Shown in pieces: positions 46,793-59,764 of a stretch of DNA of 64,000 bases. The number at the start of each line of letters is the position of its first letter. Position 1 is the first letter of the stretch. The stretch is from Pardosa pseudoannulata (taxonomy: Eukaryota > Arthropoda > Arachnida > Araneae > Lycosidae), in contig CM063504.1 of assembly GCA_032207245.1 (NCBI GenBank), positions 86,349,210-86,413,209 of the forward strand, given 5' to 3'. Made by a program: the position numbers and the translations under genes. The notes beneath the pieces were generated by a model that had not been told where the DNA came from, did no database searches, and saw nothing but the letters and a program-made list of their open reading frames with translations.

Positions 46793-46915
46793 ACATCGCT
46801 TTATTCAAGAAATATGCAATACTTGCACAATTCATGAGATATAACGATATCCGAACGGTTAGGACACTGATCTTCGTCACTGGATTTAAGGAATTTAAAC
46901 CCACGACCTGTTTTT
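46793..46915 (+). repeat. End of composite unit 3 plus SINE fragment
   Basis: 46793-46840 (ACATCGCTTTATTCAAGAAA) is the composite unit continuing past the inserted SINE. 46845-46915 (ATATCCGAACGGTTAGGACA) is a damaged SINE head that the solo LTR then interrupts. Confidence 0.6.
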
Positions 46916-46921
46916 CGCAGC

Positions 46922-47440
46922 TGTGAACCCTTCCCAACATCTGGAAGTCGACCCCAATGACCCCTTCACTCGGCGTTCCTTTTGGGGAATTGGAGTCGGC
47001 CGGCTAAGGGGCTGATAAGTTTTTCGGTTGTATCGTTTTATTGTGGGCCGGCAGTGAATCGAAAAAAGAGGATTCCTTTTTCAGAAGAGATCTTTCCAGA
47101 AGCTGACCTTCGAAGAAGGGAGAGAGGATCTGCGGGGAGTGGCAGTCAGATTAGAGAAGGGATTCCACGTAGAGCCCGCGAGGAGAAGATATCGCTCTGG
47201 TTGGAGGGAGAGAACGCAAAGTCTGTCTTTGACACACGGAAACGCTAGTCCACCTGATTCAGGTTGAATTTAAATCAGGCTCCGGGATGCCAACATATGA
47301 TTTTTGTCCTATCTTTTAATTATTTAATTTTGTAAATAAAATTTGTGTTGTCCATTTAAGCTTTGGAAGAGTTATTTGTTTATGCATCCCAGAGACAACC
47401 GGATCATACCTGCCCCAGTAAAGTAGGCAGGCAGGTTACA
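46922..47440 (+). mobile_element. Solo LTR, probably Gypsy-type
   Basis: A 519-bp segment with tips TGTGAACC and GGTTACA, flanked by CGCAG (46916-46920 and 47441-47445; one extra C at 46921). It is GC-richer than its surroundings. An AATAAA-bearing AT-rich stretch (TTGTAAATAAAATTTGTGTTG) lies 3', as in the R region of many LTRs. Tips, 5-bp duplication, size and position within SINE sequence all fit a solo LTR. The 88-codon frame 46982-47248 is therefore not treated as a gene. Confidence 0.65.
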
Positions 47441-47445
47441 CGCAG

Positions 47446-47610
47446 GCATAGCGCCACAACAAATTTGGGTGCCCTCAGCACTGGTGTTTGTGGGTTCGAT
47501 TCCCACTGTGTTCATAACCGTTCGGAATCGGTTTTAAACAGTAGGAGCCAGTTACATTAGCTTCAAAAGAGTTTCAAGAAAGTTGACCGTAATGCTTCAA
47601 ACCAACAATG
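47446..47610 (+). mobile_element. tRNA-derived SINE, diverged
   Basis: GTGGGTTCGATTCCCACTGT (B box), AACCGTTCGGAATCGGTTTT and ATGCTTCAAACCAAC match the family. The 5' side was likely separated by the LTR insertion. Confidence 0.7.
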
Positions 47611-49059
47611 AGACAGTGTTTTTCACCTAAATCTCATTTGGATACGAACTTTATCAGCTATATCTACAGCCATTTCAAACAGAATTACCAATTTTATGAA
47701 TATTTTAATATAGAGAGCTCACATTTGTACAAATGTCTTGCAAAGTCTGATATTGACCTTCAGATACGAAATTTTGTAAGAATATTGTTTGACCAGACAA
47801 GAGGGTGCCTTCAAGCGATTCTTCAAAAATATTCATACTATTATTGAGTATTGAAACACACTTTGTATGTTTTTCTCATATCTTCTTAGAATATTATCAT
47901 TGAATTACCAATTAAGGTAATTTATACAAAAATAACCAAATTAAGTATTCTTTAATTATAATATTGGAAGTTATCTTAAAATTCTTCCATATAATACCAT
48001 ATAATATTATTTAATATTGGAAGTTATCTTAAGATACTTCCAATTTTATTAAATAGGTTTTAAAGACAGTTAATAAAATGGAATAAGCTGCCTATATTTC
48101 ATTGCCAAACTTTAATAAAAATATTAATTATTAAAATCCACCTATTTTATTAACTATGTGTTAAAGACAATAAATAAAATATGGTAGAGTGCTTACATTT
48201 CGCCATCATTTCATTTCGCAATATACTTTACCAGTTGCTTCTTTTTTAAACCATTACGCCCATGGAGTAAAGACGTTATGGGCGTAGAGTAGTTTCTCTA
48301 TGATTACGCCCAAATCATTTCAGCTGATTATACAGGATATCTACCAGCACATCCATGTCCAAGTTATTTCTGCCAAATATATGTTGGCGAATATCTTAAA
48401 TCTAAGTTTTTTACACCTAAATGTAAAAAATACATGAAAATTAAACAACTTTTAATATTACAACTGTTTTTATTAGTGACAACTGACATACTAAATACCA
48501 TACATTAACGAAAAAAGAAGGAAAAACTACGGGGTAAGAGATTTATTTCGTATCACACGTACAAAAAATTTTGTAAAGCGAAACTTTGCAGTAATGCTGA
48601 TTTCTGTAAGCGTACCTGTGAAAAAAGTAAATTTATGCAAAGCAAATTTTGAAAAATCTTTAGATAATTATATAAACGACAAAATTATTAATAATAGCAG
48701 ATATTCGAAAATTTGGTAGAGTATTTATATGGCAGTCATCTATCTTCGCTGAAAAGTAAATCTCGTTCCGAGAGCGAATAAAAAAATTTCAAATTGTTTT
48801 TTAGCTAATTAAAAGGGACTAATGGATTAAATGTTTGACACATTTTGCAGTTTAGTAATTCATAAAATGATGAAGAATTATTAACTAATGAATAATTACT
48901 AAATAAGGATGACTTTCTAATGAATTAGTCATTAAAATGCGTCAGCCACCACAGACTCTTGTGTATGTCGACATGCTTATCAGAACCTGGCTTGAAATCG
49001 ACAACCGTCTCTAATTTCTCTGTGCAACTAAACGCACACATATAGAAGTTCATTGACAA
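47611..49059. other. Intergenic, nothing assigned
   Basis: A 79-codon frame (47608-47847) has no recognisable domain. A hairpin with arms TACGCCCAT / ATGGGCGTA (48255-48263, 48278-48286) and a near-palindrome at about 48020-48045 are the only structured features seen. Confidence 0.4.
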
Positions 49060-49061
49060 TA

Positions 49062-49219
49062 AGGCGATTTCACGCAGTAGGGCAAATTCTCCAATTATGA
49101 CAATGCTGGCTTTAGTTTCAAAGGGAAGGGCAGTTTATTGTTTGTCTATTGGCTGTTGTAAAAGTGAAAATAAATGGGAAGGGCATTACAGTAGTTCGTG
49201 ACGTTGCGACAAATTGCCT
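49062..49219 (+). mobile_element. TA-flanked MITE, copy 2
   Basis: Same element as at 35450, in the same orientation: AGGCGATTTCACGCAGTAGG to GACAAATTGCCT, with TA on both sides (49060-49061, 49220-49221). The copies differ by several substitutions and small indels and share no flanking homology, so these are two independent insertions. Confidence 0.8.
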
Positions 49220-49221
49220 TA

Positions 49222-50077
49222 TAGACATAAAAATTTATGAATCTATATAACTACTAATATCATTAATTTAAATCTAAGCATCAAAATGTGTTAGACCTTT
49301 TGTAGACATAAATTCATGAACATCTTAAACCTAAGTTGTTAATGGACTATTAAGAACAACTATAGAATTTAGACAACTTTCAATATTACAACCCGTCTGT
49401 ATCAGAGATGGTCTTAACTATAAACACTGAAAATAAAATTTTGTCAAATGATATTGTCTTATTTGATATCGCATATAAAAAAGTTCTAGAAGTTTTCTAA
49501 TGGATATTACTATTTTTCGCGATCTAGAGATTGAATTGGCTGTTTTTAGCTTTTCGCGATTGGCAATTTAAAAAAGAAATTGAGCTGAATACGAAATGAA
49601 GCGGAGATTGTCGCCGATGATATCGAATACATTATTTTTGAAGAATAAAAGCCTTTAGAATCGAAATTGACCCCAATTTCTGGTTTTAGACTTCGAAATA
49701 CCTATGTGTGTGTGTGTACGTCATGTGTCTGCAAAAAAGCTCTCCTAAAGACTGTTTCATTAAGAGAATAGAACACTATTCATCATTTTCTCCAATATAC
49801 CGGACGAAAACGTAATTTCCTGTGCAAGGATCGAAAAATCATAAAATGATAAATTGATAAATAATAACAATATATTATAATTTATAACTTTATTTATAAA
49901 TAATAACAACATCAAAATGATAAATTTATAAATAATAACAGATTCTAGAAAAGGGGAGAAGAGGTTGTTTTGTAGGATTGCCTGTTATCTTGTCTGAAAA
50001 ATAATAAATATTAAAAAAAAATATTGTACAAACACTTTTTTATCTTCCTTGCCGCTAAGCGTTAAAAAGTTAATAAA
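49222..50077. other. Intergenic, nothing assigned
   Basis: AT-rich. The string AAATTGATAAATAATAACA is repeated loosely at 49840-49940. No coding homology. Confidence 0.4.
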
Positions 50078-50079
50078 TA

Positions 50080-50887
50080 CAGTCTGTATCGGTTATATGG
50101 TCAGCTCCGCGGTCCAGTAAAATCAGGCCATATAAGCGGAGTGACCATATATAAGGAACAATACAACCCTGTTGTGCATATACCATGCATTTTTCACCCA
50201 TAACAGAAGAGCTTTATCCACATTCCCATAAGGTGACTAGAGCTGACGTTTTCTTTCTTGATCACCGATTTCAAGACTTGAGGACCAAAGTTTGGAAGCT
50301 AAAATGTTGTTTAATGTCGTCCGGGTAATCGAATTTGCTTTGGCGAAAGCAGCCTTTGAAAGATTAGATTTTTTAGATTTTTCAAAAAATTCATTTTGGG
50401 CAGCAAATGATAAATTCTTTCTTTTCGAAGCCATAGTTAAAAAATGAACGTTCTTATTCGTGACGTATGATCCAAATGCAACAAAATTTTCCTTTACTTG
50501 TTTCGTCTCAATTTCAACTTAAGCGGGGAGAGATAACTTCAACCAATAAACAGACAGATGTCCACCTCTTGTCAGGGGGCAAGAGAACTGAGAGAGGTGA
50601 GAAACTCCGACGATGAGTCTACACAAACAAGAAAGAGGGAAAGGGAGGGAAATAAAGACTTGAATTCATGTTCTCTCCGATTTTGCACTGACTTCTTAAA
50701 AAAAAAAACGAAAAGAAAAAAAAAGGAAACTCGTTGAAAACCTACCATACAACAAGAAAAAGAAAATGACTGTATAAGTGGTGCACTTTAACACATGTTC
50801 CCTATTAAGTTAGACGGGACTTTAGAAAACTGACCATATAAGCAGGGTGACTTTATAAGCGGGTGACCATATAGGAGGTACTGACTG
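50080..50887 (-). mobile_element. Tigger/pogo deletion derivative
   Basis: TA on both sides (50078-50079, 50888-50889) and inverted ends CAGTCTGTATC / GGTACTGACTG. Subterminal repeats with ATATGGTCA and GCTTATATGG-type strings occur at both ends. The 808-bp element keeps the N-terminal transposase domain and lost the catalytic core. Confidence 0.8.
50237..50434 (-). pseudogene. Tigger transposase N-terminal DNA-binding domain
   Basis: A 65-codon frame starting ATG: MASKRKNLSFAAQNEFFEKS, then KSNLSKAAFAKANSITRTTL and NNILASK. This is the psq/CENP-B-type N-terminal helix-turn-helix (pattern KRKxLSxxxKxxIIxx..SKxxxAKxxGIxxTTLxxILKNK) that in Tigger transposases binds the element ends. The frame ends soon after, with no CENP-B second helix-turn-helix or DDE core, so at most it could make a short DNA-binding peptide. 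Confidence 0.7.
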
Positions 50888-51130
50888 TACATACAAAAGC
50901 TTCGAGCAGAGTATAAGTTCCAAGATGGAGTGCTCAAAAGCCTGACGCGGCTTTGGGGCAGTGTGAATATTTTGCATTTTGACTCTTTCTATATCTGCAT
51001 AGCATACATTTACGAATCATAATTTTGTTTTGCATTTGTAAGCGCATAGGAAAAATTGAGTGAAAAGTTTTAACAAATTGTGACAAATCATTAAATGCAC
51101 AATTACATAATACAGACAAATCATCAAATG

Positions 51131-51468
51131 CAAGGCCGTAGGCAGGGGGAGGGATTTGGGAGACAGGTCCCCCCCGAAACTTTGAAAGACCATTTTGTTG
51201 ATAGATAATGTCCCATGTTTGTGTGTTTATGGGCTATCTGCCTAGCTGTTAATGAACAAGGACAGTTATTCTCTTAGGAAAAAAAAAACAAAACGCTGAG
51301 ACCATAAAAGTTTTGCTAGGCCGCTGGCCGGAAATACAACACTGTATTTTCGGTATTGTATTCTGAAAATGCAGTGCTTTTCCTTACATCAATTGAAGTA
51401 TAATTCACAAGTAAAGATGTCTTTCTCCCTTGGTCCCCCTCCGAAAATAATTTCTGGCTACGGCCCTG
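51131..51468. mobile_element. hAT MITE with perfect 8-bp duplication
   Basis: ATCAAATG at 51123-51130 and 51469-51476 flanks imperfect inverted ends CAAGGCCGTAGGCAG and CTGGCTACGGCCCTG. An 8-bp duplication and CAGGGCCG-type ends identify hAT. At 338 bp it has no transposase. Confidence 0.88.
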
Positions 51469-51476
51469 ATCAAATG

Positions 51477-51908
51477 TATCTTTTGTACATTAGACTGTTG
51501 GAAAGAATAGGTTCGATTGGTACTCTGCAGTCTAATTTTTTTCTGTAAACATGAGACTGAAAACTATTGCTTAACCTGTTTTTATAATTTTCAAGAAAAC
51601 TGTAAAAAAAAATACTTTTTTTATACAAAGAAATCGTATAAAAATCACATCTAGTTATTAAATTAAAAAAATCTTAGTTACATTATAAATAGTTACATTA
51701 TAATACTATTTCTAATTACATTATAAATAGTCTGGTGCTATTATATATGTAAAATAAGAAATAAAAAATTTCTCGGATTTAAGAGATGGGTTGTATTTAA
51801 TATTTTAGTATATTACTTTTGAACACTCCCGACTGGAAACATCACTGGCACGAGAAATAAGAGTGCAAAACCGCAACCTGTGGTTTTGATAGGAGCGAGG
51901 AGGAAAAG
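51477..51908. other. Intergenic, nothing assigned
   Basis: AT-rich with short direct repeats (AGTTACATTATAA); no coding homology. Confidence 0.4.
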
Positions 51909-52020
51909 GTTAAAGCCGGTTTTGAATGGCTACTAACATAAAGGTCAGCAGCGGTATTCGAACTCTCACATACTTCGGTACCGAAAGGCAAAGCCCTACT
52001 TTTCAGCTATTGAGCAACTG
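51909..52020 (-). mobile_element. SINE fragment
   Basis: GCCGGTTTTGAATGGCTACT, GTATTCGAACTCTCACATAC and GGTACCGAAAGGCAAAGCCC match the reversed SINE head; the tail is absent. Confidence 0.65.
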
Positions 52021-52784
52021 CAGTGTTCTTAGAATTTGAATGGAGCTGTTAACGTTGACGTAAGAATTAAATGCTGCTGAATGGTTTTTTCCGAGCTGAC
52101 TTAATGATTGGCATTATTACTCTCGTGCGTCTTAATAGCAAAAAGATGATAACAATGAATGACGTGCGATATCTTTACAGTGTTTGTATGGGTTTCTCTT
52201 TCAAGAGAAATCCAAGATAAAGTTCTAGGCCAGATTGTTTCGAAAACTAAATGGGATGTTTAGTCTGTATCTTGACAGATAAAGTATGTAATCTCTGATT
52301 CTGGTTTATTTACCTTCGATAACGCTCACCAGAGTCGCAAAATTCAACTTTAAAAATTGTTTTTAACATGTGAATTTTATAAATAATAATCACTTCTCAA
52401 ACTATACTAACGACATCACTAAGGCGCGCTGCATTTTATATCGAGGAAAGAAAAATTTATGCTTTATTAGATTAAAAAAAAACTAATAGATTATCTCTTT
52501 TCTGACAATTTTAATAAAAATATTTGATTGAAATGATTTCATACTAATCCCTTAACGCCTGAAATATTTCTGTAGATATATATATTGAGGAATATCTTAC
52601 ATATAGGTTATTGTGGACTCATGAGAATGAAAGAAAGTATAAAATTTAAACAACTTTGAATATAATAGCCTACCTTCATCAGAGAAGAGTTGTACTTTTA
52701 TGCATCATGCAATATAATTTATAAATATGTAACATTTCGTGATAAGGGAATTACTTTTTATGTAAACAGTACTACAGAATGAAT

Positions 52785-52945
52785 TCGATTGTTCGAAGCT
52801 ATATGGTCTACTATTTTTCCTACAAGATGGTTTAGGAGATCAGGATCTACCGCTTAAGTCGATTCCGAACGGCTACGAACATTCACTGCAGCAGTTGAAT
52901 TCGTAAACACTGATATCAAAGAGAGCATCCCCTAAAGTTTCTGAT
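52785..52945 (-). mobile_element. tRNA-derived SINE, diverged
   Basis: TCGAAGCTATATGGTCTACT, GATCAGGATCTACCGCTTAA and GATTCCGAACGGCTACGAAC are reversed SINE segments; the B box (TTGAATTCGTAAACAC) is mutated. Confidence 0.65.
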
Positions 52946-53596
52946 TTTCTTCCTTTTTTTTCTCGGAGAATCCTGAGAACACAGCAATCATTCCCAAACA
53001 AGCTGCAAAATTTGAGAAAATCTTAATAAATAAATAAAATAAAAAAGAAGATTATTTTTCAAAACATATCAATATTAACTACGCATAGTATGGATATCCA
53101 TAAATTGCCAAAATTTATACTCCTTTATTTGTTAGGTACAATACACAAATGAAATATATTAATTATTAATTTTAAAGTATAATTTAAGAAAGCAGAAGTA
53201 ATATATGCTTTGATCATTGAGTCCAGTTCTTAGTTGTGTTATGAATAATTCAACTGCAGAAAATGCCTTTTTAGGATGTTGGAGAAATTGTTTTCAAGGT
53301 CTAGACCAGTTTTAAAATCTTTGATAATCCATTTATTATCCAGTTAAATGCAATTCTTGTTTCACTCTCTGGCTCAAACTAGAACTTTTGTTCGTTGAAC
53401 AATGTAGGACTTCTGTCTTTCAATAGACCGTTTTTTGTCCAATTTTTTATCCAACGCAAAATATTTTCCTTTTTAAGTGCTTTATTCTCAGAAAAAAAAG
53501 TTGCATTATAACCAGGGCCGACTCAGCGTTTAAGCAACCACTAGCATTCCAAAAACTATTACCCTCCCCTAGCTTAAACTTCGAATATTTAAAATG
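52946..53596. other. Intergenic, possible solo hAT end
   Basis: CAGGGCCGACTCAGCG at about 53513 looks like a hAT terminal repeat, but no partner end was found. Otherwise AT-rich and without coding homology. Confidence 0.35.
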
Positions 53597-53617
53597 TGTA
53601 TATATATATATATTATA

Positions 53618-53692
<75 letters not shown>
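53597..53692. repeat. (TA)n microsatellite
   Basis: Nearly pure TA over about 95 bp. Reading frames with IYIYIY repeats across it are artefacts. Confidence 0.95.
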
Positions 53693-53694
<2 letters not shown>

Positions 53695-55071
53695 AGAGTG
53701 GTAATGTTGCAAATGACATTCATGTTGAATTAAGACAACATTTTCTTTCCAATGAAGGGCATTTACCTTTATTAAAAGCATTTACCTTATAAAACCGCTG
53801 ATTTCTGTTGCCCTCTTTATTGTGGAGGCACCATATAGGTAAATCAATTTCGATGCAATTCATTTGCCACAACGAAAAACTTGCTGCTTTTTACGAGTTT
53901 GTTTAGTTGAAGAAAAAGGCAGAAATCGCCTGATTTCTTCCTCTGATCTAAGCAGTTCTGAGGTAGTCCTTTCAATAGTCCTGATGTCGATCAGGACTAT
54001 TTGGAGGGCACCGTATCTACGTTATTCAGTAAAATGTCGAGTACGTAACCAGCAATATTTGACCTTGCACTGTGATGACAACTGTCCGGGAGTATTAGGT
54101 GAAGAAAAACAAGTTTAGTCACTCTGGTATATTAGCCTGTCTGTGCCATCCATCGACTATTGTTAATACAGACACTAACATTTATTTTATTCCACAGAAA
54201 TTAGTATTTTCTGGAGTATTTTCTGGAAAATTAAATGAATCTTAATACGAATTCAGCAACCTAGGTACATCTTCCCCATAGAGAAATAATGCTGGCTATT
54301 TAAGGTACGACTGGTAAATCGACAAAAATTTCCATTCTTCAGTAAAAAGATATGTAAAAAGGAATTCAGTTCTGAACATTTTATAAAAATCAGCGTAAAC
54401 AAATTCCAATATCGTGAGGAGTTGTAAATAAAAACCTGTCAGCTGTTTACCGTAAACTAATTTTAGCTTACAAAACTTTAACTTGATTTTTCTCAAATTG
54501 CGTTTTTTCTTGTAACGCCCATGTTATCTAAAAAATTTTGATTATTTTTTCCTGAAATTTTTACAGTTTGTATACAGTATAATTGTCGTCTAATTGAACA
54601 TAAATTAATATTTCCCAAAATGTGGTTTTTTAAGGATAAATTTTTAATTTTTAAGGAAAAAATTCACTTTTTTTCAAATATTTTTTAAAAATATATATGT
54701 GTTTTAAATATGCACAAATTTAGGTTCAAATTTATTTTGAGACATTGTAGTATGCTTTAAAACAAAAAAAATGTTTTAGACACAATTATGTTTTTAGTAA
54801 TTATGCTCCTTTTCTTTGGTGTAATTTTTGTTAACAACGAAATGTCTCTTACTTAAAAAATTTTCAACAAAAATATTTTTTTTGTGTTTCAAAAATGAAT
54901 GAGATAGGTGTGTAAACTTAATAATCAGGTATAACCATGTTAAAAAAATTAGATTTGTAAAACTGGTAGTTTTCAAGGTATGAGAAGTCAAACATGATAA
55001 TTATTTTCCTTTTTTTCGACTTTTTAAGACACTTAACAACTCCTAATTTCCTTTGGTACATGCTTAACGTG
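53693..55071. other. Intergenic, no gene assigned
   Basis: An 84-codon plus-strand frame (53864-54118) has no recognisable domain. The rest is AT-rich without structure. Confidence 0.4.
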
Positions 55072-55971
55072 ACCAGACGTCCCGCTTTGAACGGGACAGT
55101 CCCTTTTTACAATTACGTGTCCCGGTGTCCCCAAAATGGACTGTGGGACGCGAAATTGTCCCATTTTCAGAAAACACGCAAAAATTTATGTGTGATTTCT
55201 AATTAAAAAAGTGTGTGTTTACTGTAGATATTTTCATATGGCTTCTTCAGACCGATGTATTTATGTTGTGGTGATCGATATTACCGATTTTAAGACAAGA
55301 AAAATTAAAGTAATAAAACATTACGAAAAATGTCATTTTAAAATGAAATCATAGCAGGTGACATGATCATAAATATACCGGTCTTTTTTTTTAGACAGGA
55401 TGTATTAATTGAAAAGCAATATATTGACTGTAAAAGATACTGAAGTTTTTGACGAATTTTCATCAATTTCTAATTACATTACATCGGAAAAAAATAACGG
55501 AATGGAATAATTTAAATGTTTCCACGGAAACCTGTTGGGTGGAAGTATTCAAACACTTTCGCGCCAACAGTCTTCAGCATAAAAACTTTTCTACTGTAAT
55601 TGAATATATTTTATGTTTGCCTGCTAGAACTGCTCCAGTAGAAAGAGTATTTTCTATTATGAACAAATTGTGGACATTTGAGAAAACCCAGTTACAAATT
55701 TCAGTTCTAAAGGCGATGTTGATAATTAAGGTGGATATAAAAATAACGTGCCAAGAGTTTCATTCTTACTTGAAATCGTCACCAGGTATATTAAAATAAA
55801 TTTGTTCTTCTGATAAATATAAATATAACTAAACATGTTGAGTACCTATATTTTGTGATTCGTAACTTTTAAGCCAACTAACTTTTCTTGAATAAATATC
55901 TTTAAAAAAGTGATGTTTTTTTCATTGACTACCTATGATTTGACCTAAATAAACCAATGTCCCGTTTTGAG
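55072..55971 (+). mobile_element. hAT element, degraded
   Basis: The left end region GACCAGACGTCCCGCTTTGA, with the GGGACAGTCCC body, is typical of a hAT family widespread in animals. The right end TGTCCCGTTTTGAGAAATGG is eroded. A transposase dimerisation domain lies between. At about 900 bp most of the transposase is gone. Confidence 0.65.
55449..55799 (+). pseudogene. hAT transposase C-terminal dimerisation domain
   Basis: A 116-codon frame ending TAA at 55797-55799. Its core, IEYILCLPARTAPVERVFSI followed by MNKLWTFEKTQLQISVLKAM, matches the hAT family C-terminal dimerisation region (pattern ..LP.S.A.xERxFS.....xxxxRxxL). The natural frame continues upstream in another phase (TEVFDEFSSISNYI, about 55440), so a frameshift near 55490 separates them. 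RNase-H-like catalytic residues and the BED zinc finger are missing. Confidence 0.75.
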
Positions 55972-56047
55972 AAATGGTTTTGTTATACATGCTGCAAACA
56001 GTATAGGTAAAAAACTATGAAAAATGTATGAATATTTTCATTATCTT

Positions 56048-56215
56048 TGTTGGCTGAACGATGGTCAAGTGAATAGAACATTGTTCTTCGTAGTAAAAGT
56101 TCGTGGATTCGAATCCCATTGATGGTGTGAATGTTCGTAGCCGTTTGGAATCGGCTTTAAGTGTAAGCCTTTTTTTGATAGCAAAAAGTAGACTCAAAAT
56201 AGACCAAAGTATCCA
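56048..56215 (+). mobile_element. tRNA-derived SINE
   Basis: GTTCGTGGATTCGAATCCCA (B box), GTGAATGTTCGTAGCCGTTT, GGAATCGGCTTTAAG and ATCCAAACTAACC tail. Same strand and structure as 46604, more diverged. Confidence 0.75.
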
Positions 56216-57080
56216 AACTAACCCTTCTGTTTGTTTTATATGAGCATATTAATTTATAGTTGCACTTATATTTATATATATATATATATTATTATCATAT
56301 TACTTATATATTTATATTTATATTTATACTTGTCAATTTTAAATACATGTACCTCGATTATACCTTCAATCATATTTTATATTTAAACAGTAAAATGTAA
56401 GTAGAATACAAAAAGTGTCTGTTAAATCAGTCTAGCCATATATATTATATAATCTATCCTGTATCAGCTGTCGGAGCCTTACTTCTTATATGGTATTAAA
56501 ACCAGTTATAAAATGTCTGATATTCTTTTCCCGTCGGAATGCGAAGAAAAGTTAAATTTTACACTCTTTTTAATTGCCAAAACCGCAACCATGATATCTC
56601 TAACAAGTAAAGTTTTGTTTTAAAACCACAAGACCGTCACATAATTTCGTCCTTGTGTTGGTCCACCAAAAACCATATTAAGTACATATCAGAGTAGCAA
56701 ATCAGCGCCTTCAATCCCGACAGTGCGTAGGCCAATGTTTTACACCAAAGACTGGCATAACTGGAAACCACAGCTCGGCATTTCTAAAGTTCCCAGCAGT
56801 TTGAAAGGAAGAATGCGGTTTTATTCGATCCTGATAAATGGCTTTTCTTGTTTGAATCACTTTGAACGGAACATATCAAACGAGCCGATTTGAACAACCG
56901 AGACCGCAAATCTGTTTCTTCTTTCTCTTTTTTCCTCCTAGATTAATAATCAAATCCCTAGGCAGTTCTTAGGTAACAATAATATAAAATGGATGGTTTC
57001 TGAAAAGAGATTTGAACAACTTAATGGTAGTCATTCAGTAGGGACGCAAATTCGTATTAGTAATAAATATTAAATGGGGC
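56216..57080. other. Intergenic, nothing assigned
   Basis: Short TA and TTTATA runs near 56270-56330; no coding homology or repeat ends. Confidence 0.4.
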
Positions 57081-57084
57081 TTAA

Positions 57085-57580
<496 letters not shown>

Positions 57581-58008
57581 TAACTAGTTTGCTCACACTG
57601 TCTTACAGTCGTCTCTCGCTATCTTGATTCAGTCATCTCGAGGTTTATGCCGAGTTCGATATTTTGTAATTCCCATACATGTAATTTAATAAAATTTATT
57701 TCTTGCTATTTGGAATTCACTTTGCTTATCTCGAATCTACAGAGAACCTTCTTTTGTATTCATTTATCAGCATAGTTACAAAGACGATTAAAAAAAATGT
57801 CAACTAAATGAGACGGTTAGAAAAATAGTAAAGTATAGTGCGAACTGTATTTTATCATTTTTTTCCTAAGACACTAAAGCATAGATTACCAGCAAACACG
57901 TTGCCTACAGTTTACAATGTTATTTAGCAAGGTGTACATCCTTGAGCATCATGATCCTTCAAATCTGCAGTATATCTGCCTATTTAGCCATTGCAGAAAC
58001 TCTTTTAA

Positions 58009-58557
58009 CCCCTTAACGTGCACTCTCGAGTTAACTTGAGAGCGCTAAACTGGCCAAACTGTGCACACTCGAGATAATTCGAGCGGCATTGTACTTTTGT
58101 AGATATTGCTCACTGTGTTGTACTAAAAGAGATAGCATAGAAAAAACGAATAGAAAAGAGAGTCGTTACATGTATAATAGTTGCAATGTTGGGCTATGTG
58201 CTGTACCTTGTTTCGAAATATATCACACAATAGATAATTTTGATTAATTTTATAAATACTAGTATTGTTATTATTTATGTTTTAAAATATAGATAAATAT
58301 TTTTGCTGATAATAATGTTTATTCTGAAATGGGAATTCGAAAAGAAAGGTTAGAAAAAAAGTCGATGTGCGTGTAATATTACAATATTCGACTATTATCC
58401 GTAATGTTATCAAAATCCAAAATTGCAATAAAAACTTTGATTATTTTTGTTATTTTGTAATTTTCTTGGCAATACAACGATCTAAATTGTTTTTTACAGT
58501 AAAAATTGATTTTTTTTTTTTGTTGACCTTTTTTAAGAAAAACTGTGCATTAAGGGG
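58009..58557 (+). mobile_element. TTAA-type MITE, array copy 2
   Basis: TTAA on both sides (58005-58008, 58558-58561), ends CCCCTTAACGTGCACTCTCG and TGTGCATTAAGGGG. 549 bp; best-preserved copy. Confidence 0.85.
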
Positions 58558-58785
58558 TTAACTAGTTTGCTCAACCTGTCTATCTCGATATCTTGTTTCC
58601 GTCTTCTCGAGGTTTATACCGTTTGAGATTTTGTAATTACCATACATGTAATTTAATAAAATTTACTTCTTGTTATTTGGAATTCAATTTACAGTGTTAT
58701 TTAGCAAGGTGTACATCCTTGAGCATCATGATTCTTCAAATCTGCAGTATATCTGCCTATTTAGCCGTTGAAGAAACTCTTTTAA

Positions 58786-59334
58786 TCCCTTAACGAGCAC
58801 TCTCGAGTTAACTCCAGTTTGCTAAACTGGCCAAACTGTGCACACTCGAGATAATTCGAGCGGTATTGTACTTTTGTAGATATTGAGCTGTGTTTTGTGC
58901 TAAAAGAGATAGAAAAAGAAAAACGAAAAGAAAAGAGAGTCGTTATATGTGTGATAGTTTCAATGTAGGCCTATGTGCTGCACCTTGTTTCGAAATATAT
59001 CACACAAAAGAAAATTTTGAATAATTTTATAAATGTTAATATTGATATTATTTATGCTTTAAAAGTATAAATAAGTATTTTTACTGAAAATAATGTTCAT
59101 TCTGAAATGGGAATTCGGAAAGAAAGATAAAAGAAAGTCGATGTGCGTGTAATATCACAATATTCGTCTATTTTCCGTAATGTTATCAAAATCAAAAATT
59201 GCAATAAAAATTTTGATTATTTTTGTATTTTTGTAATTTTCTTGGCAATACAACGTTCTGAATTGTGTTTTTTACATTAAAAATCATTGATTTTTTTTGG
59301 CCGGCCTTTATTAATAAAAAAATTGCATTAAGGG
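58786..59334 (+). mobile_element. TTAA-type MITE, array copy 3
   Basis: TTAA at 58782-58785 and 59335-59338; 549 bp. The left end is mutated (TCCCTTAACGAGCAC). Confidence 0.8.
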
Positions 59335-59764
59335 TTAACTAGTTTTTTCACCCTGTCTTACAGTCGCCTCTCGATATCTTGATTCTGTCTTCTCGAGGTT
59401 TATGCCTAGTTCGTGATTTTGCAGTTCTCATACGTGTAATTTAATAAAATTTATTTCTTGCTATTTCGAATTCACCTTGTTTTTCTCGAATCTACAGACA
59501 ACCTTCTTTTGTATTCGTTTATCAACATAGTTACAAAGACGATTCAAGAAAAATTTCAACTAAATGAGATGGTTAGAAAAATAGTAAATTATAGTGCGAA
59601 CTGTATTCTATCATTTTTTTCCTAAGATACTAAAGCATAGAATACCAGCAAACAAGTTGTCTACAGTTTACAATGGTATTTAGCAAGGTGTACATTCTTG
59701 AGCATCATGATTCTTCAAATTTGCAGTATATCTACCTCTTTAGCCATTGAAAAAACTATTTTAA

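Noticed and set aside
46982..47248. 88-codon frame rich in Arg and Glu
   Set aside because: It lies wholly inside the solo LTR at 46922-47440, where GC-richer DNA leaves frames open by chance.
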